From NCBI RefSeq assembly GCF_030254645.1, contig NZ_CP116346.1, positions 1,654,001 through 1,718,000 of the forward strand: DNA of 64,000 bases, in the 5' to 3' direction. A program made the translations under genes and the position numbers. This stretch comes from Paucibacter sediminis. GTDB taxonomy: Bacteria > Pseudomonadota > Gammaproteobacteria > Burkholderiales > Burkholderiaceae_C. Numbering within the stretch: position 1 is the stretch's first letter; every line of letters begins with the position of its first letter. The notes below the pieces were generated by a model. The model was not told where the DNA came from. It was given only the letters and a program-made list of their open reading frames with translations, and did not search any database. Shown piece after piece: positions 47,233 to 57,807 of this stretch.

Positions 47233-48116
47233 TTCTCTTTTCCGAACAGACCCGCCGGGCGGACCAGCAAGACGATGGCCATCACCACGAACACCACGGT
47301 GTTGGAGGCCTCGGGATAGAACACCTTGGTCAGGCCCTCGATCACGCCCAGGCCCAGGCCGGTGAGGATGGAGCCGAGGATGGAGCCCATGCCGCCGATC
47401 ACCACCACCGCGAACACCACGATGATGAGGTTGCTGCCCATCAGCGCCGAGACCTGCAGGATGGGCGCGGCCAGCACGCCGGCAAAGGCGGCCAGCGCCA
47501 CGCCGCCGGCGTAGGTGAGGGTGATCATGCGCGGCACATTGATGCCGAAGGCCTGCACCAGCTTGGCGTTCTCGGTGCCGGCGCGCAGCGTGGCGCCCAG
47601 CGAGGTCTTCTCGATCAGGGCCCAGACCGCGATGCAGACGGTGATGGAGGCCACCACCACCCAGGCGCGGTAATTGGGCAGGATCATGAAGCCCAGGTTG
47701 GTGGCGCCCTGCAGGGCCTCGGGCACCGCGTACTGCTGGCCCGAGACGCCGTAGAAGCTGCGGAAGATGCCCTCGGTGACGAGGGTGATGCCGAAGGTCA
47801 GCAAGAGGCCATAGATATGGTCCAGCTTGTAGAGCCATTGCAGCAGCGCGCGCTCGATCACGATGCCCAGCGCGCCCACCACCAGCGGCGCCAGCAGCAG
47901 CATGGCCCAGTAGTTGATGCCCAGGTATTCCAGGCCCATCCAGGCCAGGAAGGCGCCCATCATGTAGAGCGCGCCGTGGGCGAAGTTGATGATGTTGAGC
48001 ATGCCGAAGATGACCGCCAGGCCCAGCGACAGCATCGCGTAGAACGAGCCATTCACCAGGCCCAGCAGCAGCTGCCCCAGGAGGGCGGGCAGCGGTATGC
48101 CAAAGAAATCAGTCAT
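47229..48116 (-). CDS. livH: Branched-chain amino acid ABC transporter permease LivH
   Basis: This 295-residue permease has eight or more membrane helices and the LivH features GLVNGSFYAMLSLGLAVIFGMLNIINFAHGALYMMG (N-terminal), GATLRAGTENAKLVQAFGIN (cytoplasmic loop contacting the ATPases) and VVVIGGMGSILGS. Its stop overlaps the livM start by four bases. It lies 29 bases downstream of the binding-protein gene. Confidence 0.95.
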   Translation of the reverse strand: MTDFFGIPLPALLGQLLLGLVNGSFYAMLSLGLAVIFGMLNIINFAHGALYMMGAFLAWMGLEYLGINYWAMLLLAPLVVGALGIVIERALLQWLYKLDHIYGLLLTFGITLVTEGIFRSFYGVSGQQYAVPEALQGATNLGFMILPNYRAWVVVASITVCIAVWALIEKTSLGATLRAGTENAKLVQAFGINVPRMITLTYAGGVALAAFAGVLAAPILQVSALMGSNLIIVVFAVVVIGGMGSILGSILTGLGLGVIEGLTKVFYPEASNTVVFVVMAIVLLVRPAGLFGKEK

Positions 48117-48145
48117 CTCGGTTCAGCCTGCTCAAGCCTTCAACA

Positions 48146-49354
48146 TCACTTCTTCACGGCCGGGCACTTGGAGTCGGCCAGCTTGGTAAAGGCCTCGTCG
48201 CCCGGGATGCGCGTCACGACCTTGAAGTAGTCCCAGGGTTCGGTGGACTCCTTCAGGCTCTTCACCTGCAGCAGGAACATGTCGTGCACGCCGCGGCCGT
48301 CTTCCTTGCGGATCGTGCCCTTGGTGTAGAAGTCGTTGATCGGCGTGTCCTTCATCTTGGCCAGCACCTTGTCGGCGTCGTCGCTCTTGGTGGCTTCCAC
48401 GGCCTTCAGGTAGTGCATGGTGGCCGAGTAGTCGGCGGCCTGCAGCGAGGAGGGCATGCGCTTCATCTTCTCGAAGAAGCGGCGGCTCCAGGCGCGCGCT
48501 TCGGGCGTCTGGTTCCAGTACCAGCTGTCGGTCAGGTACATGCCCTCGGTGGTCTTCAGGCCCAGCGAGTGGATGTCGTTGATGAACATCAGCAGGCCGG
48601 CCAGCTTCATGGTCTTGGTGATGCCGAACTCGTTGGCCGCCTTGATGGCGTTGATGGTGTCGCCGCCGGCATTCGCCAGGCCCAGGATCTGCGCGCCCGA
48701 GCCCTGCGCCTGCAGCAGGAAGGAGCTGAAGTCGCTGGCGTTGAGCGGGTGCTTGACGGCGCCCTTGACGGTGCCGCCGCTCTTGGTGACCACCGCCGAG
48801 GTGTCGTTCTGCAGCGAGGCGCCGAAGGCATAGTCGGCGGTCAGGAAGTACCAGCTCTTGCCGCCGCCCTTGGTGACGGCCGCGCCCGTGCCATTGGCCA
48901 GCGCCACGGTGTCGTAGGCGTAGTGGATGGTGTAGGGCGTGCAATCCTCGTTGGTCATGCGCGAGGTGCCGGCGCCGATCGAGATGAAGGGGCGCTTCTT
49001 CTCGGCCGCGATCTTGGCCATGGCCAGGTTGGTGCCGGAGTTGGTGCCGCCGATCAGCAGGTCCAGGCCCTGGGTGTCGATCCACTCGCGCGCCTTGGAG
49101 GCGGCCACGTCGGCCTTGTTCTGGTGGTCGGCGAACAGCACCTCGATCTTCTTGCCGGCAACCATGCCCTTCATGTCAGCGATCGCCATCTTGATGGCCT
49201 CGACGCCGCCAGCGCCGTCGATGTCGGCATAGACGCTGGACATGTCGGTGATGATGCCGATCTTGACCACATCCCCCGAGATCTGGGCCTGGGCCGCGCC
49301 GCCGCAGGCAAGCAGGCTGGCCAGGGCGATGCGTTTGAAGCTGCTGGATTTCAT
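48146..49354 (-). CDS. livK: Branched-chain amino acid ABC transporter substrate-binding protein
   Basis: This 402-residue periplasmic binding protein of the type I fold has a signal peptide (MKSSSFKRIALASLLACGGA, cleavage near AQA|QIS). The mature part begins with VVKIGIITDMSSVYADIDG, with DLLIGGTNSGTNLAMAKIAAE in the first lobe and SWYFLTADYAFGASLQND in the second. The start at 49354 is preceded by AGAAGGAGA. The ligand may be a branched-chain amino acid, but relatives also bind aromatic compounds or amides. Position between the ATPase and permease genes supports its role. Confidence 0.93.
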   Translation of the reverse strand: MKSSSFKRIALASLLACGGAAQAQISGDVVKIGIITDMSSVYADIDGAGGVEAIKMAIADMKGMVAGKKIEVLFADHQNKADVAASKAREWIDTQGLDLLIGGTNSGTNLAMAKIAAEKKRPFISIGAGTSRMTNEDCTPYTIHYAYDTVALANGTGAAVTKGGGKSWYFLTADYAFGASLQNDTSAVVTKSGGTVKGAVKHPLNASDFSSFLLQAQGSGAQILGLANAGGDTINAIKAANEFGITKTMKLAGLLMFINDIHSLGLKTTEGMYLTDSWYWNQTPEARAWSRRFFEKMKRMPSSLQAADYSATMHYLKAVEATKSDDADKVLAKMKDTPINDFYTKGTIRKEDGRGVHDMFLLQVKSLKESTEPWDYFKVVTRIPGDEAFTKLADSKCPAVKK

Positions 49355-49390
49355 GGACTGTCTCCTTCTAGGTGATCGTTGATCAATCAA

Positions 49391-50110
49391 TCAGACACTG
49401 AGTAGCTCGTCGAGCTTGGCTTGTTTGGTGGGCAGTTCCGACGCCGGGAACGACTCCACCACCTCGCCATGCTCGATGACGACGAAATGGTCGGCCAGCG
49501 GCGCGGCGAAGCGGAAGTTCTGCTCCACCATCACGACGGTGAAGCCCTCGGCCTTGAGCGCCCTGATCATGCGCGCCAGCGCCTGCACGATCACCGGGGC
49601 CAGGCCTTCGGAGATCTCGTCGAGCAGCAGGATGTCGGCGCCCACGCGCAGGATGCGCGCCACCGCCAGCATCTGCTGCTCGCCGCCCGAGAGCCGCGTG
49701 CCCTGGCTGTGCTTGCGCTCGGCCAGATTGGGGAACATGGCGTAGATCTGCTGCTCGCTCATGGGCGTGGCGCGGCCGCCCTTCAGCAGCGGCGGCAGGC
49801 GCAGGTTCTCCTCGGTGCTGAGCGAGGCGAAGATGCCGCGCTCTTCCGGGCAGTAGCCGATGCCCAGGTGGGCGATCTTGTGGGTTGGCAGGTGGATGCT
49901 CTCCACGCCATGCACCTTGATCGAGCCCTTGCGCGCGCCGGTCAGGCCCATGATGGCGCGCAGCGTGGTGGTGCGGCCGGCGCCGTTGCGGCCCAAGAGG
50001 GTCATGACCTGACCCTTGGGCACGGCCAGGCTGATGCCGTGCAGGATGTGGCTCTCGCCGTACCAGGCGTGCAGGTTCTCTATTTGCAGCGCGATCTCGC
50101 TCATGCTCAA
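49391..50110 (-). CDS. livF: Branched-chain amino acid ABC transporter ATPase LivF, Walker A Lys replaced by Arg
   Basis: This 239-residue ATPase of the LivF type has signature RLSGGEQQMLAVARIL, Walker B ILLLDEISEGLAP, and the H-loop region VMVEQN, where the switch His is also Gln. The P-loop reads GRNGAGRTT (40-48): the invariant Lys is Arg46. Both substitutions are seen in some LivF proteins as far as I recall, and the partner LivG has a standard P-loop. The start overlaps the livG stop (ATGA). Confidence 0.94.
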   Translation of the reverse strand: MSMSEIALQIENLHAWYGESHILHGISLAVPKGQVMTLLGRNGAGRTTTLRAIMGLTGARKGSIKVHGVESIHLPTHKIAHLGIGYCPEERGIFASLSTEENLRLPPLLKGGRATPMSEQQIYAMFPNLAERKHSQGTRLSGGEQQMLAVARILRVGADILLLDEISEGLAPVIVQALARMIRALKAEGFTVVMVEQNFRFAAPLADHFVVIEHGEVVESFPASELPTKQAKLDELLSV

Positions 50111-50877
50111 TGCGCTCCTTGCAACTCGGCGGCTTCGCTGCCCATATAGGCTTCCAGCACCGCGGGGTGCTTGGAGACGGTGTCGTAATCGCCCTCGGCC
50201 AGCACCGCGCCGCGCGCCAGCACGGTGATGCGGTTGGCGATGCGCGAGATCACGCGCATATTGTGTTCAACCATCAGCACGGTGCGGCCCTCGGCCACGC
50301 GTTTGATGAGGTCGGTGACGCGCTCCACGTCCTCATGGCCCATGCCCTGGGTGGGCTCGTCCAGCAGCATCAGCTCGGGCTCCATGGCCATGGTGGTGGC
50401 GATCTCCAGCGCGCGCTTGCGGCCATAGGGCAGGTCGCCCGCCTTCAGCTGCGCCATCTCGCGCAGGTCCACCAGCTCCAGCAGGGCCAGCACGCGCGCG
50501 TCCAGCTGCTTCAGGCCGGTGAGGCCCTTCCAGAAGTGGAAGCTGGTGCCGGTGAAGCGCTGCAGGCCGATGCGCACGTTCTCCAGCACGGTGAGGTGCG
50601 GAAACACGGCCGAGATCTGGAACGAGCGGATCACGCCGCGGCGCGCGATCTCGGCCGGCTTCTCGCCGGTGATGTCGATGCCGTTGAAGAGGATCTTGCC
50701 GCGCGTCGGCTCGAGGAACTTGGTGAGCAGGTTGAAGCAGGTGGTCTTGCCGGCGCCGTTGGGGCCGATCAGGGCGTGGATATGGCCACGCTGGACCTGC
50801 AGGTTCACGCTGTCGACCGCCGTGAAGCCCTTGAAGTCCTTGCTGAGCCCTGTTGTCTCGAGTATCAGTTCGCTCAT
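50107..50877 (-). CDS. livG: Branched-chain amino acid ABC transporter ATPase LivG
   Basis: This 256-residue ATPase has a standard Walker A GPNGAGKTT (38-46), LivG-type insertions (GIDITGEKPAEIARRGVIRSF), the signature LPYGRKRALEIATTMAM, Walker B LMLLDEPTQGM and the switch His in VLMVEHNMRV. The signature LPYGR replaces LSGGQ, as usual in LivG. It is the first gene of the liv operon; four bases overlap with livF. Confidence 0.95.
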   Translation of the reverse strand: MSELILETTGLSKDFKGFTAVDSVNLQVQRGHIHALIGPNGAGKTTCFNLLTKFLEPTRGKILFNGIDITGEKPAEIARRGVIRSFQISAVFPHLTVLENVRIGLQRFTGTSFHFWKGLTGLKQLDARVLALLELVDLREMAQLKAGDLPYGRKRALEIATTMAMEPELMLLDEPTQGMGHEDVERVTDLIKRVAEGRTVLMVEHNMRVISRIANRITVLARGAVLAEGDYDTVSKHPAVLEAYMGSEAAELQGAH

Positions 50878-50979
50878 GAGGAAACGCTTTTCTTTTTTCT
50901 CGCTCGCTGTTCTACATGCCGCGGCAGTGCAGACCGAATGACGAATGTAGGTGGGCTCAGCCTAGCGCAGGGACGGGGC

Positions 50980-50993
50980 CTACCTTTACGTAG
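50980..50993. promoter_or_regulatory. Imperfect palindrome upstream of the liv operon (CTAC-N6-GTAG)
   Basis: CTACCTTTACGTAG lies about 103 bases before the livG start, in the 248-base gap to the divergent hydrolase gene. It has the CTAC/GTAG ends of a dyad and an AT-rich centre, and is a candidate operator. No other feature in the gap explains it. Confidence 0.35.
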
Positions 50994-51077
50994 CATTGCG
51001 CAAGGGTTTGCCCGGGGTGGCCTGACACCTGGGCGACATGAATGAATCCATGAAAACCTGGGGCTGCACAAGGATGC

Positions 51078-51097
51078 GGCAGGATTGCTATCCTGCC
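51078..51097. repeat. Perfect 8-bp inverted repeat before the MBL-fold gene
   Basis: GGCAGGAT and ATCCTGCC flank TGCT, 28 bases before the ATG of the metallo-beta-lactamase-fold gene and just ahead of its Shine-Dalgarno. It could be an operator or a 5'-leader hairpin. Confidence 0.45.
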
Positions 51098-51125
51098 CGC
51101 CACTTGCAACCCAAAGGAGATCACC

Positions 51126-52073
51126 ATGTCCTCCATGTCTCGTCTTGCCGTGCTGGCCCTGGCGCTGGCCACCGCTGGTGTACAGGCGGCCGCGCCCCAG
51201 GTCAAGAGCCAGGCGCCCGGCTACTACCGCATGATGCTGGGAGACTTCGAGATCACCGCGCTCAACGACGGCACCCTGGACCTGCCGGTGGACAAGCTGC
51301 TGAAGGAAAACCAGCCGGGTCAGGTCTTGCGCGCCCTGCAGCATGCCTACCTGGGCACGCCGCTGGAGACCTCGGTCAACGGCTTCCTGATCAACACCGG
51401 CGGCAAGCTGGTGCTGGTGGATACCGGCACGGCCGGCGCCTGGGGGCCATCGGCGGGACGCCTGCTGGCCAATCTGAAGGCTGCGGGCTACCAGCCCGAG
51501 CAGGTGGACGAGGTCTACATCACCCATATGCACGGCGACCATGTCAGCGGGCTGATGCTGGACGGCAAGCCGGCCTTCCCGAACGCCGTGGTGCGCATGG
51601 ACAAGCGCGAGGCCGACTACTGGCTCAGCGCCGAGCAGATGGCCCAGGCGCCGGCCGCCGCGCAAGGTGGCTTCAAGGGTGCGCAGGCGGCCACCAAGCC
51701 CTATGCCGAGGCAGGCCGGCTCAAACCCTTTGACGGCGCCGTCGAGCTGGTGCCGGGCGTGAGCGCCCGGCCGGCCTACGGCCACACGCCGGGCCACACC
51801 GTGTACGTGGCAGAGAGCAAGGGCCAGAAGATGGTCTTCGGCGGCGACCTCATGCATGTGGCCGCGGTGCAGTTCGCCGACCCCACGGTGACGATCAGCT
51901 TCGACAGCGATTCCAGCGCCGCCATGCCGCAGCGCCAGAAGACCTATGCTGAGGCGGCAGGCAATGGCGAGTACCTGGCCTTCACCCATGTCGCCTTCCC
52001 CGGCATCGGCCGTCTGCGGCCCGATGGCAAGGGCTACATCTGGCTGCCGGCCAACTACAGCATCAAGCCGTGA
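51126..52073 (+). CDS. Periplasmic metallo-beta-lactamase-fold hydrolase
   Basis: This 315-residue protein has a signal peptide (MSSMSRLAVLALALATAGV, cleavage near QAA). The MBL zinc motif is THMHGDH (His134, His136, Asp138, His139), then GHTPGHT and a GGDL metal-bridging Asp in VFGGDLMHV. An N-terminal extension and a late THVAFPGIG His complete the site. Relatives include secreted lactonases, phosphodiesterases and beta-lactamase-like enzymes; the activity here is open. AAAGGAG precedes the ATG. It is divergent from the liv operon. Confidence 0.9.
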   Translation: MSSMSRLAVLALALATAGVQAAAPQVKSQAPGYYRMMLGDFEITALNDGTLDLPVDKLLKENQPGQVLRALQHAYLGTPLETSVNGFLINTGGKLVLVDTGTAGAWGPSAGRLLANLKAAGYQPEQVDEVYITHMHGDHVSGLMLDGKPAFPNAVVRMDKREADYWLSAEQMAQAPAAAQGGFKGAQAATKPYAEAGRLKPFDGAVELVPGVSARPAYGHTPGHTVYVAESKGQKMVFGGDLMHVAAVQFADPTVTISFDSDSSAAMPQRQKTYAEAAGNGEYLAFTHVAFPGIGRLRPDGKGYIWLPANYSIKP

Positions 52074-52122
52074 ACTGAGGGGTGGAATCGGCCCTATCCT
52101 TGCGTCTGCAAGGACTTCACTC

Positions 52123-53766
52123 GTGGCATCCAACCCCTTTCTTTCGCCCGCGGCGCGGGCCGGCGGCCTGGAGCTTGGCCGGCTCAGCGCCCTCATCATC
52201 GACGAGAGCGAGCTGCTGCGCTCGGTGCTGAGCCGCATGCTGCGCGACCTGGGCATCCCCGCGGTGCAGGCGGCGCGCCGGCCCGAGGAGGCGCGCCGCA
52301 TGATCAAGGCGGCGCTGCAGCCCTACGACATCATCCTCAGCGAGTTCCACTTCTCGCGCCAAGCGGCGCATGACCTGAGCGGGCAGGACCTGCTGGACGA
52401 GCTGCGCCAGTCCAAGGGCCTGCCGATGCAGACCGCCTTCATCATGGTGACCGACGAGGCGCGCCACCCGCAGGTGGCCGCGGCGCTGGAGGGGGCGCTG
52501 GACGACTACCTGCTCAAGCCCATCACCAGCGGCCAGTTCGAGGAGCGCCTGCGCATCGTGCTGGAGCGCAAGGCCGCGTTCAAAGAGGTGTTCCAGGCCA
52601 TCGATGCGGGCGATTACGCCGGCGCGGCCGAGCGCTGCGAGCGCATGTTCCGCGAGGGCGGGCCCTACAAGGTCTACGCGGCCCGCATCGGCTCGGAGCT
52701 GTATCTGCGGCTCAAGGAACTGGAGGCCGCAAGGCGCATGCTGGAGTCGCTGCTGGCGCACAAGGCCGTGCCCTGGGCGCGCCTGGGCCTGGCCAGGATC
52801 GCGCTGGAGGGCGCCGATCCCGAGCAGGCCTGCCGCTCGCTGGAGACCCTGCTGGCCGAGAACCCGGCCTATGTCGATGCCTACGACGTCTATGGCCGGG
52901 CGCTGCTGGAGAAGATGGATTTCGAGGCCGCCGCCGAGGTGTTTGGCAAGGCGGTGCAGATCTCGCCCGGCAATGTCTCGCGCCTGCAGAAGCTGGGCTC
53001 GCTGCAGCTCTATCTGGGCGACAGCGGCGCGGCGGCCGAGCACCTGGGCGCGGCGCTGGACATCGGCGCGCATTCGCGCGCGCTCGACTACCAGGGCGTG
53101 GTGGCGCTGGCCGTGGCCAGCCTGGACGTGGGCGGCAAGCAGGGGCTGGCCGACATCGAGCGCGCGCACAAATTCCTGCAGGAGGCGCTCACCCTCCATC
53201 CCGACAGCGCGCGCCTGCGCATGCTGATGAAGGCGCTGGACGTGGTGCTGGCGCTGCAGCTGCGCCAGGCGGAGGCGGCGTCGGCCGGGCTGGCCGAGCT
53301 GGCGGCCCAGCTGGCCCGGCCCGAGTGCAGCTTCGAGATGGGCGCCTGCCTGATCCAGCTGATGGCGCGCGCCGCCGGCACCCAGGCCCTGCCCGGCGCG
53401 ATGGACTGGGCGGCCCGCGCGACGCAGCGCTTCAGCGTCTCGCACCAGCGCACCCGCTTGCTGGAGCTGGCGGCGGCGCGCCTGCCGGCCATGCAGGAGC
53501 TGGTGCGCGAAAGCGCCGCGGCCATCAACGAGCAGGCGCGCGAGGCGATGGGCCATCTGGTGAACCGCCAGCCCGAGCTGACCCTGCGTGCCCTGGTAGC
53601 GCTGGCCGTGCGCAGCCTGAACGGCCGCATCATCAAGCTGGCGCAGGCCACGCTGGAGCACCATGGCCAGCACCTGAACGCCGCGCTGGCGCAGCGCCTG
53701 GGCGCCGAGATCGCGATGCTGCAGCCCGAGGTGGCGGCGCGCCCGATCGTGAACCGCCGGTCTTAG
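52123..53766 (+). CDS. Response regulator receiver domain fused to TPR repeats, Glu at the phosphoacceptor site
   Basis: This 547-residue protein has an N-terminal receiver domain (about 20-145) followed by tetratricopeptide-type repeats (about 150-540; for example ALLEKMDFEAAAEVFGKAV). The acidic pocket is Asp27-Glu28 in LIIDESELL and the conserved Lys is in DDYLLKPIT. At the position of the phosphorylated Asp the sequence reads YDIILSEFHF, so it is Glu74, a change known to mimic phosphorylation. The start is GTG at 52123 with AAGGA eight bases upstream, where the fold begins. There is no kinase or output DNA-binding domain. It ends sharing four bases with the convergent GNAT gene. Confidence 0.88.
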   Translation: MASNPFLSPAARAGGLELGRLSALIIDESELLRSVLSRMLRDLGIPAVQAARRPEEARRMIKAALQPYDIILSEFHFSRQAAHDLSGQDLLDELRQSKGLPMQTAFIMVTDEARHPQVAAALEGALDDYLLKPITSGQFEERLRIVLERKAAFKEVFQAIDAGDYAGAAERCERMFREGGPYKVYAARIGSELYLRLKELEAARRMLESLLAHKAVPWARLGLARIALEGADPEQACRSLETLLAENPAYVDAYDVYGRALLEKMDFEAAAEVFGKAVQISPGNVSRLQKLGSLQLYLGDSGAAAEHLGAALDIGAHSRALDYQGVVALAVASLDVGGKQGLADIERAHKFLQEALTLHPDSARLRMLMKALDVVLALQLRQAEAASAGLAELAAQLARPECSFEMGACLIQLMARAAGTQALPGAMDWAARATQRFSVSHQRTRLLELAAARLPAMQELVRESAAAINEQAREAMGHLVNRQPELTLRALVALAVRSLNGRIIKLAQATLEHHGQHLNAALAQRLGAEIAMLQPEVAARPIVNRRS

Positions 53767-54293
53767 CTGGCCGAGTGCAGCGACCAGTCGTCGCGCGTGA
53801 TCTGGTAGACGCTGCAATCCATCTCGTACCAGCGCTCCTCGCCCTTGTAGACCATGCCCAGGCGCTGCATCACCGTGGCCGAGGCCTTGTTCTCGTGGTG
53901 GCAGACGGCGCACAGCAGCGGCACCTGCAGCTCATCGAAGGCAAAGGCGGCCATGCGCTTGGCGGCCTCCGAGGCATAGCCCCGGTGCCAGTGCTTCGGA
54001 TGCAGGCGCCAGCCGAGTTCCAGCGGGTTGGCCGGGTCGCGCGCCAGGTGCTGTACGCAGCCCATGCCGATGACTTCGCCGCTGCTGATTTCGATGAAGG
54101 CCCACCAGCCGAAGCCGAACTGGGCCCAGCGCTGCTGGATGCGCTCGATCATGGCCACGGTGTCCTCGCGGCTGTCGGGCTTGCCGGTGATGTAGCGCAT
54201 CACCTCGGGCAGGCTGTTGAGGGCGTACAGGCCCTCGAGATGGGTTTCGTTGACGGGCTCGAGGCGCAGGCGGGCGGTGGTGAGGGTGCTCAT
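53763..54293 (-). CDS. GNAT-family N-acetyltransferase (RimJ/RimL-like)
   Basis: This 176-residue acetyltransferase of the RimJ/RimL (Acetyltransf_3) type has TTARLRLEPVNETHLEGLYAL, FGWWAFIEISSGEVIGMGCV, LELGWRLHPKHWHRGYASEA (acetyl-CoA loop H-R-G-Y-A) and ENKASATVMQRLGMVYKGEE. The substrate may be a protein N-terminus or small amine. Its stop shares TTAG with the stop of the convergent response regulator gene. Confidence 0.9.
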   Translation of the reverse strand: MSTLTTARLRLEPVNETHLEGLYALNSLPEVMRYITGKPDSREDTVAMIERIQQRWAQFGFGWWAFIEISSGEVIGMGCVQHLARDPANPLELGWRLHPKHWHRGYASEAAKRMAAFAFDELQVPLLCAVCHHENKASATVMQRLGMVYKGEERWYEMDCSVYQITRDDWSLHSAS

Positions 54294-54352
54294 CGTCGGG
54301 CTTTCAGCAGGGAAGCCCCGACTCTGCCACGGCCCGGCCGGCCCGCCATCCG

Positions 54353-55993
<1,641 letters not shown>

Positions 55994-56115
55994 ATGGGCT
56001 CGGTCGGCGCGGCCAAGCCTCATGGGCGGCGCGCGTGTCAGGGGAAGGGGCGGATTATCGCAGCGGGTGGGGGGCGGGCCGCTGGCGGCCCCGCGTGCCT
56101 GCTGTCGCGCCGGGC

Positions 56116-57159
56116 TCAGTGCTCGCCGCCGGGCCCGATTCCCTCGGTCGCCTCGCTCAGGCGGCGCATGCCGGCACCCAGGCTGGGCACGCTGACCCAG
56201 TGGTATTCGGAGCCTGGCGGCAACGCGGCCATCAGGCGCCGATGGGCCTCCGCCAGGGCGTGATACGGCAGATATGGGGCGACATGGTGGAGGGCATGAA
56301 AGCGCAGCCCCACCGGACAGAGCAGCTGTGTCAGCAAGCCGGCGTTGTCGATGTTGAGCGAATCCAGCATCTGGCCGCGCGCGCCGCGCCCGCCGGCCTG
56401 CTCCACATACAGGTGCGTGGCGCACAGCGCCCGCACCGTGTTGAGCGTGGCGATGGCGATGACCAGCGTCGCCCACCAGCTCAGCAGCGCCCCATGCCCC
56501 GTCAGCGCCAGGGCGATCAAGCCCCATCCGAAGGCGGCGCAGAAGAACTCCACCCGCATCGCTTCGGGGCGCGCGCTTTCCTTGATGTCGGGTGCGCGGT
56601 AGGGCATGCGCAGGGCCATGTGGACGAAGTTGGGTATCACCTCCTGGCGCACCTTGGGGAACACCAGGGACAGGGGCGTCAGCAAGGCGAAGCGCAGCAG
56701 CAGGGCCAGGGGCAGCGCGACGTTCAGCGCATAGAGCTTGGTCGACATTTCCCGGCAACGGCCCAGAAACTGCTCGTACTCGCCATCCTGGGGCGTGCCA
56801 TAGGTCTTGGCATTGTGGTGTGCCTGGTGGATGGGCAGATAGAGCAGGAAGGGAATCAGCAGCGGAACGCCGGCCAGCGCATGCCACAGCAGCCGGAAAC
56901 CCGTCATGGCCTGCTGGTGGAAGATCTCGTGAATGAAGGCGAGTGCCCGGAAAAGCAGCAACGCGGCGCCGGCGAACGCCAGCAGCCGGCCGACCCAGCC
57001 CGCGCCCATCACCGCATAGGCAAATAGCGCCCAACCCACGCCGGCGCTGAGCAGCAGATCGATCAGGTAGATGGCGGGCTTGGCGTCCCGCAGATCGCTC
57101 ACCAGGTCCTTGACCCGGTCCATGCTCACGGGTTCCAACGGCGAGTCAGTCATCGTCAT
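56116..57159 (-). CDS. Fatty acid desaturase family protein
   Basis: This 347-residue integral membrane di-iron protein has the three His boxes HEIFH (77-81), HQAHH (111-115) and HALHH (near 295) of the FA_desaturase family. Hydrophobic stretches lie at about 35-70, 95-110 and 200-260. It introduces a double bond in, or hydroxylates, lipid or carotenoid-type substrates; the position is not predictable. MTMT start at 57159; a second ATG two codons later is possible. Confidence 0.88.
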   Translation of the reverse strand: MTMTDSPLEPVSMDRVKDLVSDLRDAKPAIYLIDLLLSAGVGWALFAYAVMGAGWVGRLLAFAGAALLLFRALAFIHEIFHQQAMTGFRLLWHALAGVPLLIPFLLYLPIHQAHHNAKTYGTPQDGEYEQFLGRCREMSTKLYALNVALPLALLLRFALLTPLSLVFPKVRQEVIPNFVHMALRMPYRAPDIKESARPEAMRVEFFCAAFGWGLIALALTGHGALLSWWATLVIAIATLNTVRALCATHLYVEQAGGRGARGQMLDSLNIDNAGLLTQLLCPVGLRFHALHHVAPYLPYHALAEAHRRLMAALPPGSEYHWVSVPSLGAGMRRLSEATEGIGPGGEH

Positions 57160-57318
57160 GTCTCCAATCGTGGCTGGTTTGCACAGCCTTGCGCATCTTC
57201 GCACCAAGCCCCCGTCCCTTGCCAGTCTCTGCCGCGACCAGACATGGCAAGAACCGGGTGGCCGTTGCCGGCGCTGTTGCCTAGCATGGCCGCCTGTACC
57301 CGCCAAGACCATCAACCC

Positions 57319-57807
57319 ATGCAGCCCATTCCCTACCTCATCACCCCCATCCGTGCGGGCTTCGTGCAACGCGCCCGCGCCGCGGGCCTGGACGATCTGA
57401 ACCAGCCGGTGGAACGCCACATTGCCGAAGGCGGCGAGCCCTGTCGCGATGCCTTGCGCCGCGCGCGCCCCGGCGAGGCCTTGCTGCTGGCCAGCTATTG
57501 CCCCTTCGAGCAGGCCGGCCCTTATCGCGAGTACGGGCCGGTGTTCCTGTTGGCCGACCCGTCCGATGATGCAGAGCCGGTGCAGGGCCTGGATCGACTG
57601 CCGCTCGCCGGCGAGCACCCCTACCTAAGCCCGAGCTTCCTGCTGCGCGCCTATTCGGCCGCCGAGCGCATCCTGGAGGGGGCGGTGGTCGCGGCGGCCG
57701 AGGCCGAGGCGCATCTGCAAAGCCTGCTGTCACGCGCCGAGGTGGCCTTTGTGCTGGCGCGCTTCACCGGCCATGGCTGCTACGCCTGCCGCATCGAACG
57801 CGCCTAG
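57319..57807 (+). CDS. DUF1203 family protein
   Basis: This 162-residue protein of the DUF1203 family shows RHIAEGGEPCRDALRRARPG, LLLASYCPFEQAGPYREYGPVFLL, SFLLRAYSAAERILEG and the C-terminal ARFTGHGCYACRIER. The conserved His/Cys pattern at the end (HGCYAC) suggests metal or redox chemistry, but the family has no assigned role. The stop shares CTAG with the convergent DJ-1/PfpI gene. Confidence 0.9.
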   Translation: MQPIPYLITPIRAGFVQRARAAGLDDLNQPVERHIAEGGEPCRDALRRARPGEALLLASYCPFEQAGPYREYGPVFLLADPSDDAEPVQGLDRLPLAGEHPYLSPSFLLRAYSAAERILEGAVVAAAEAEAHLQSLLSRAEVAFVLARFTGHGCYACRIERA

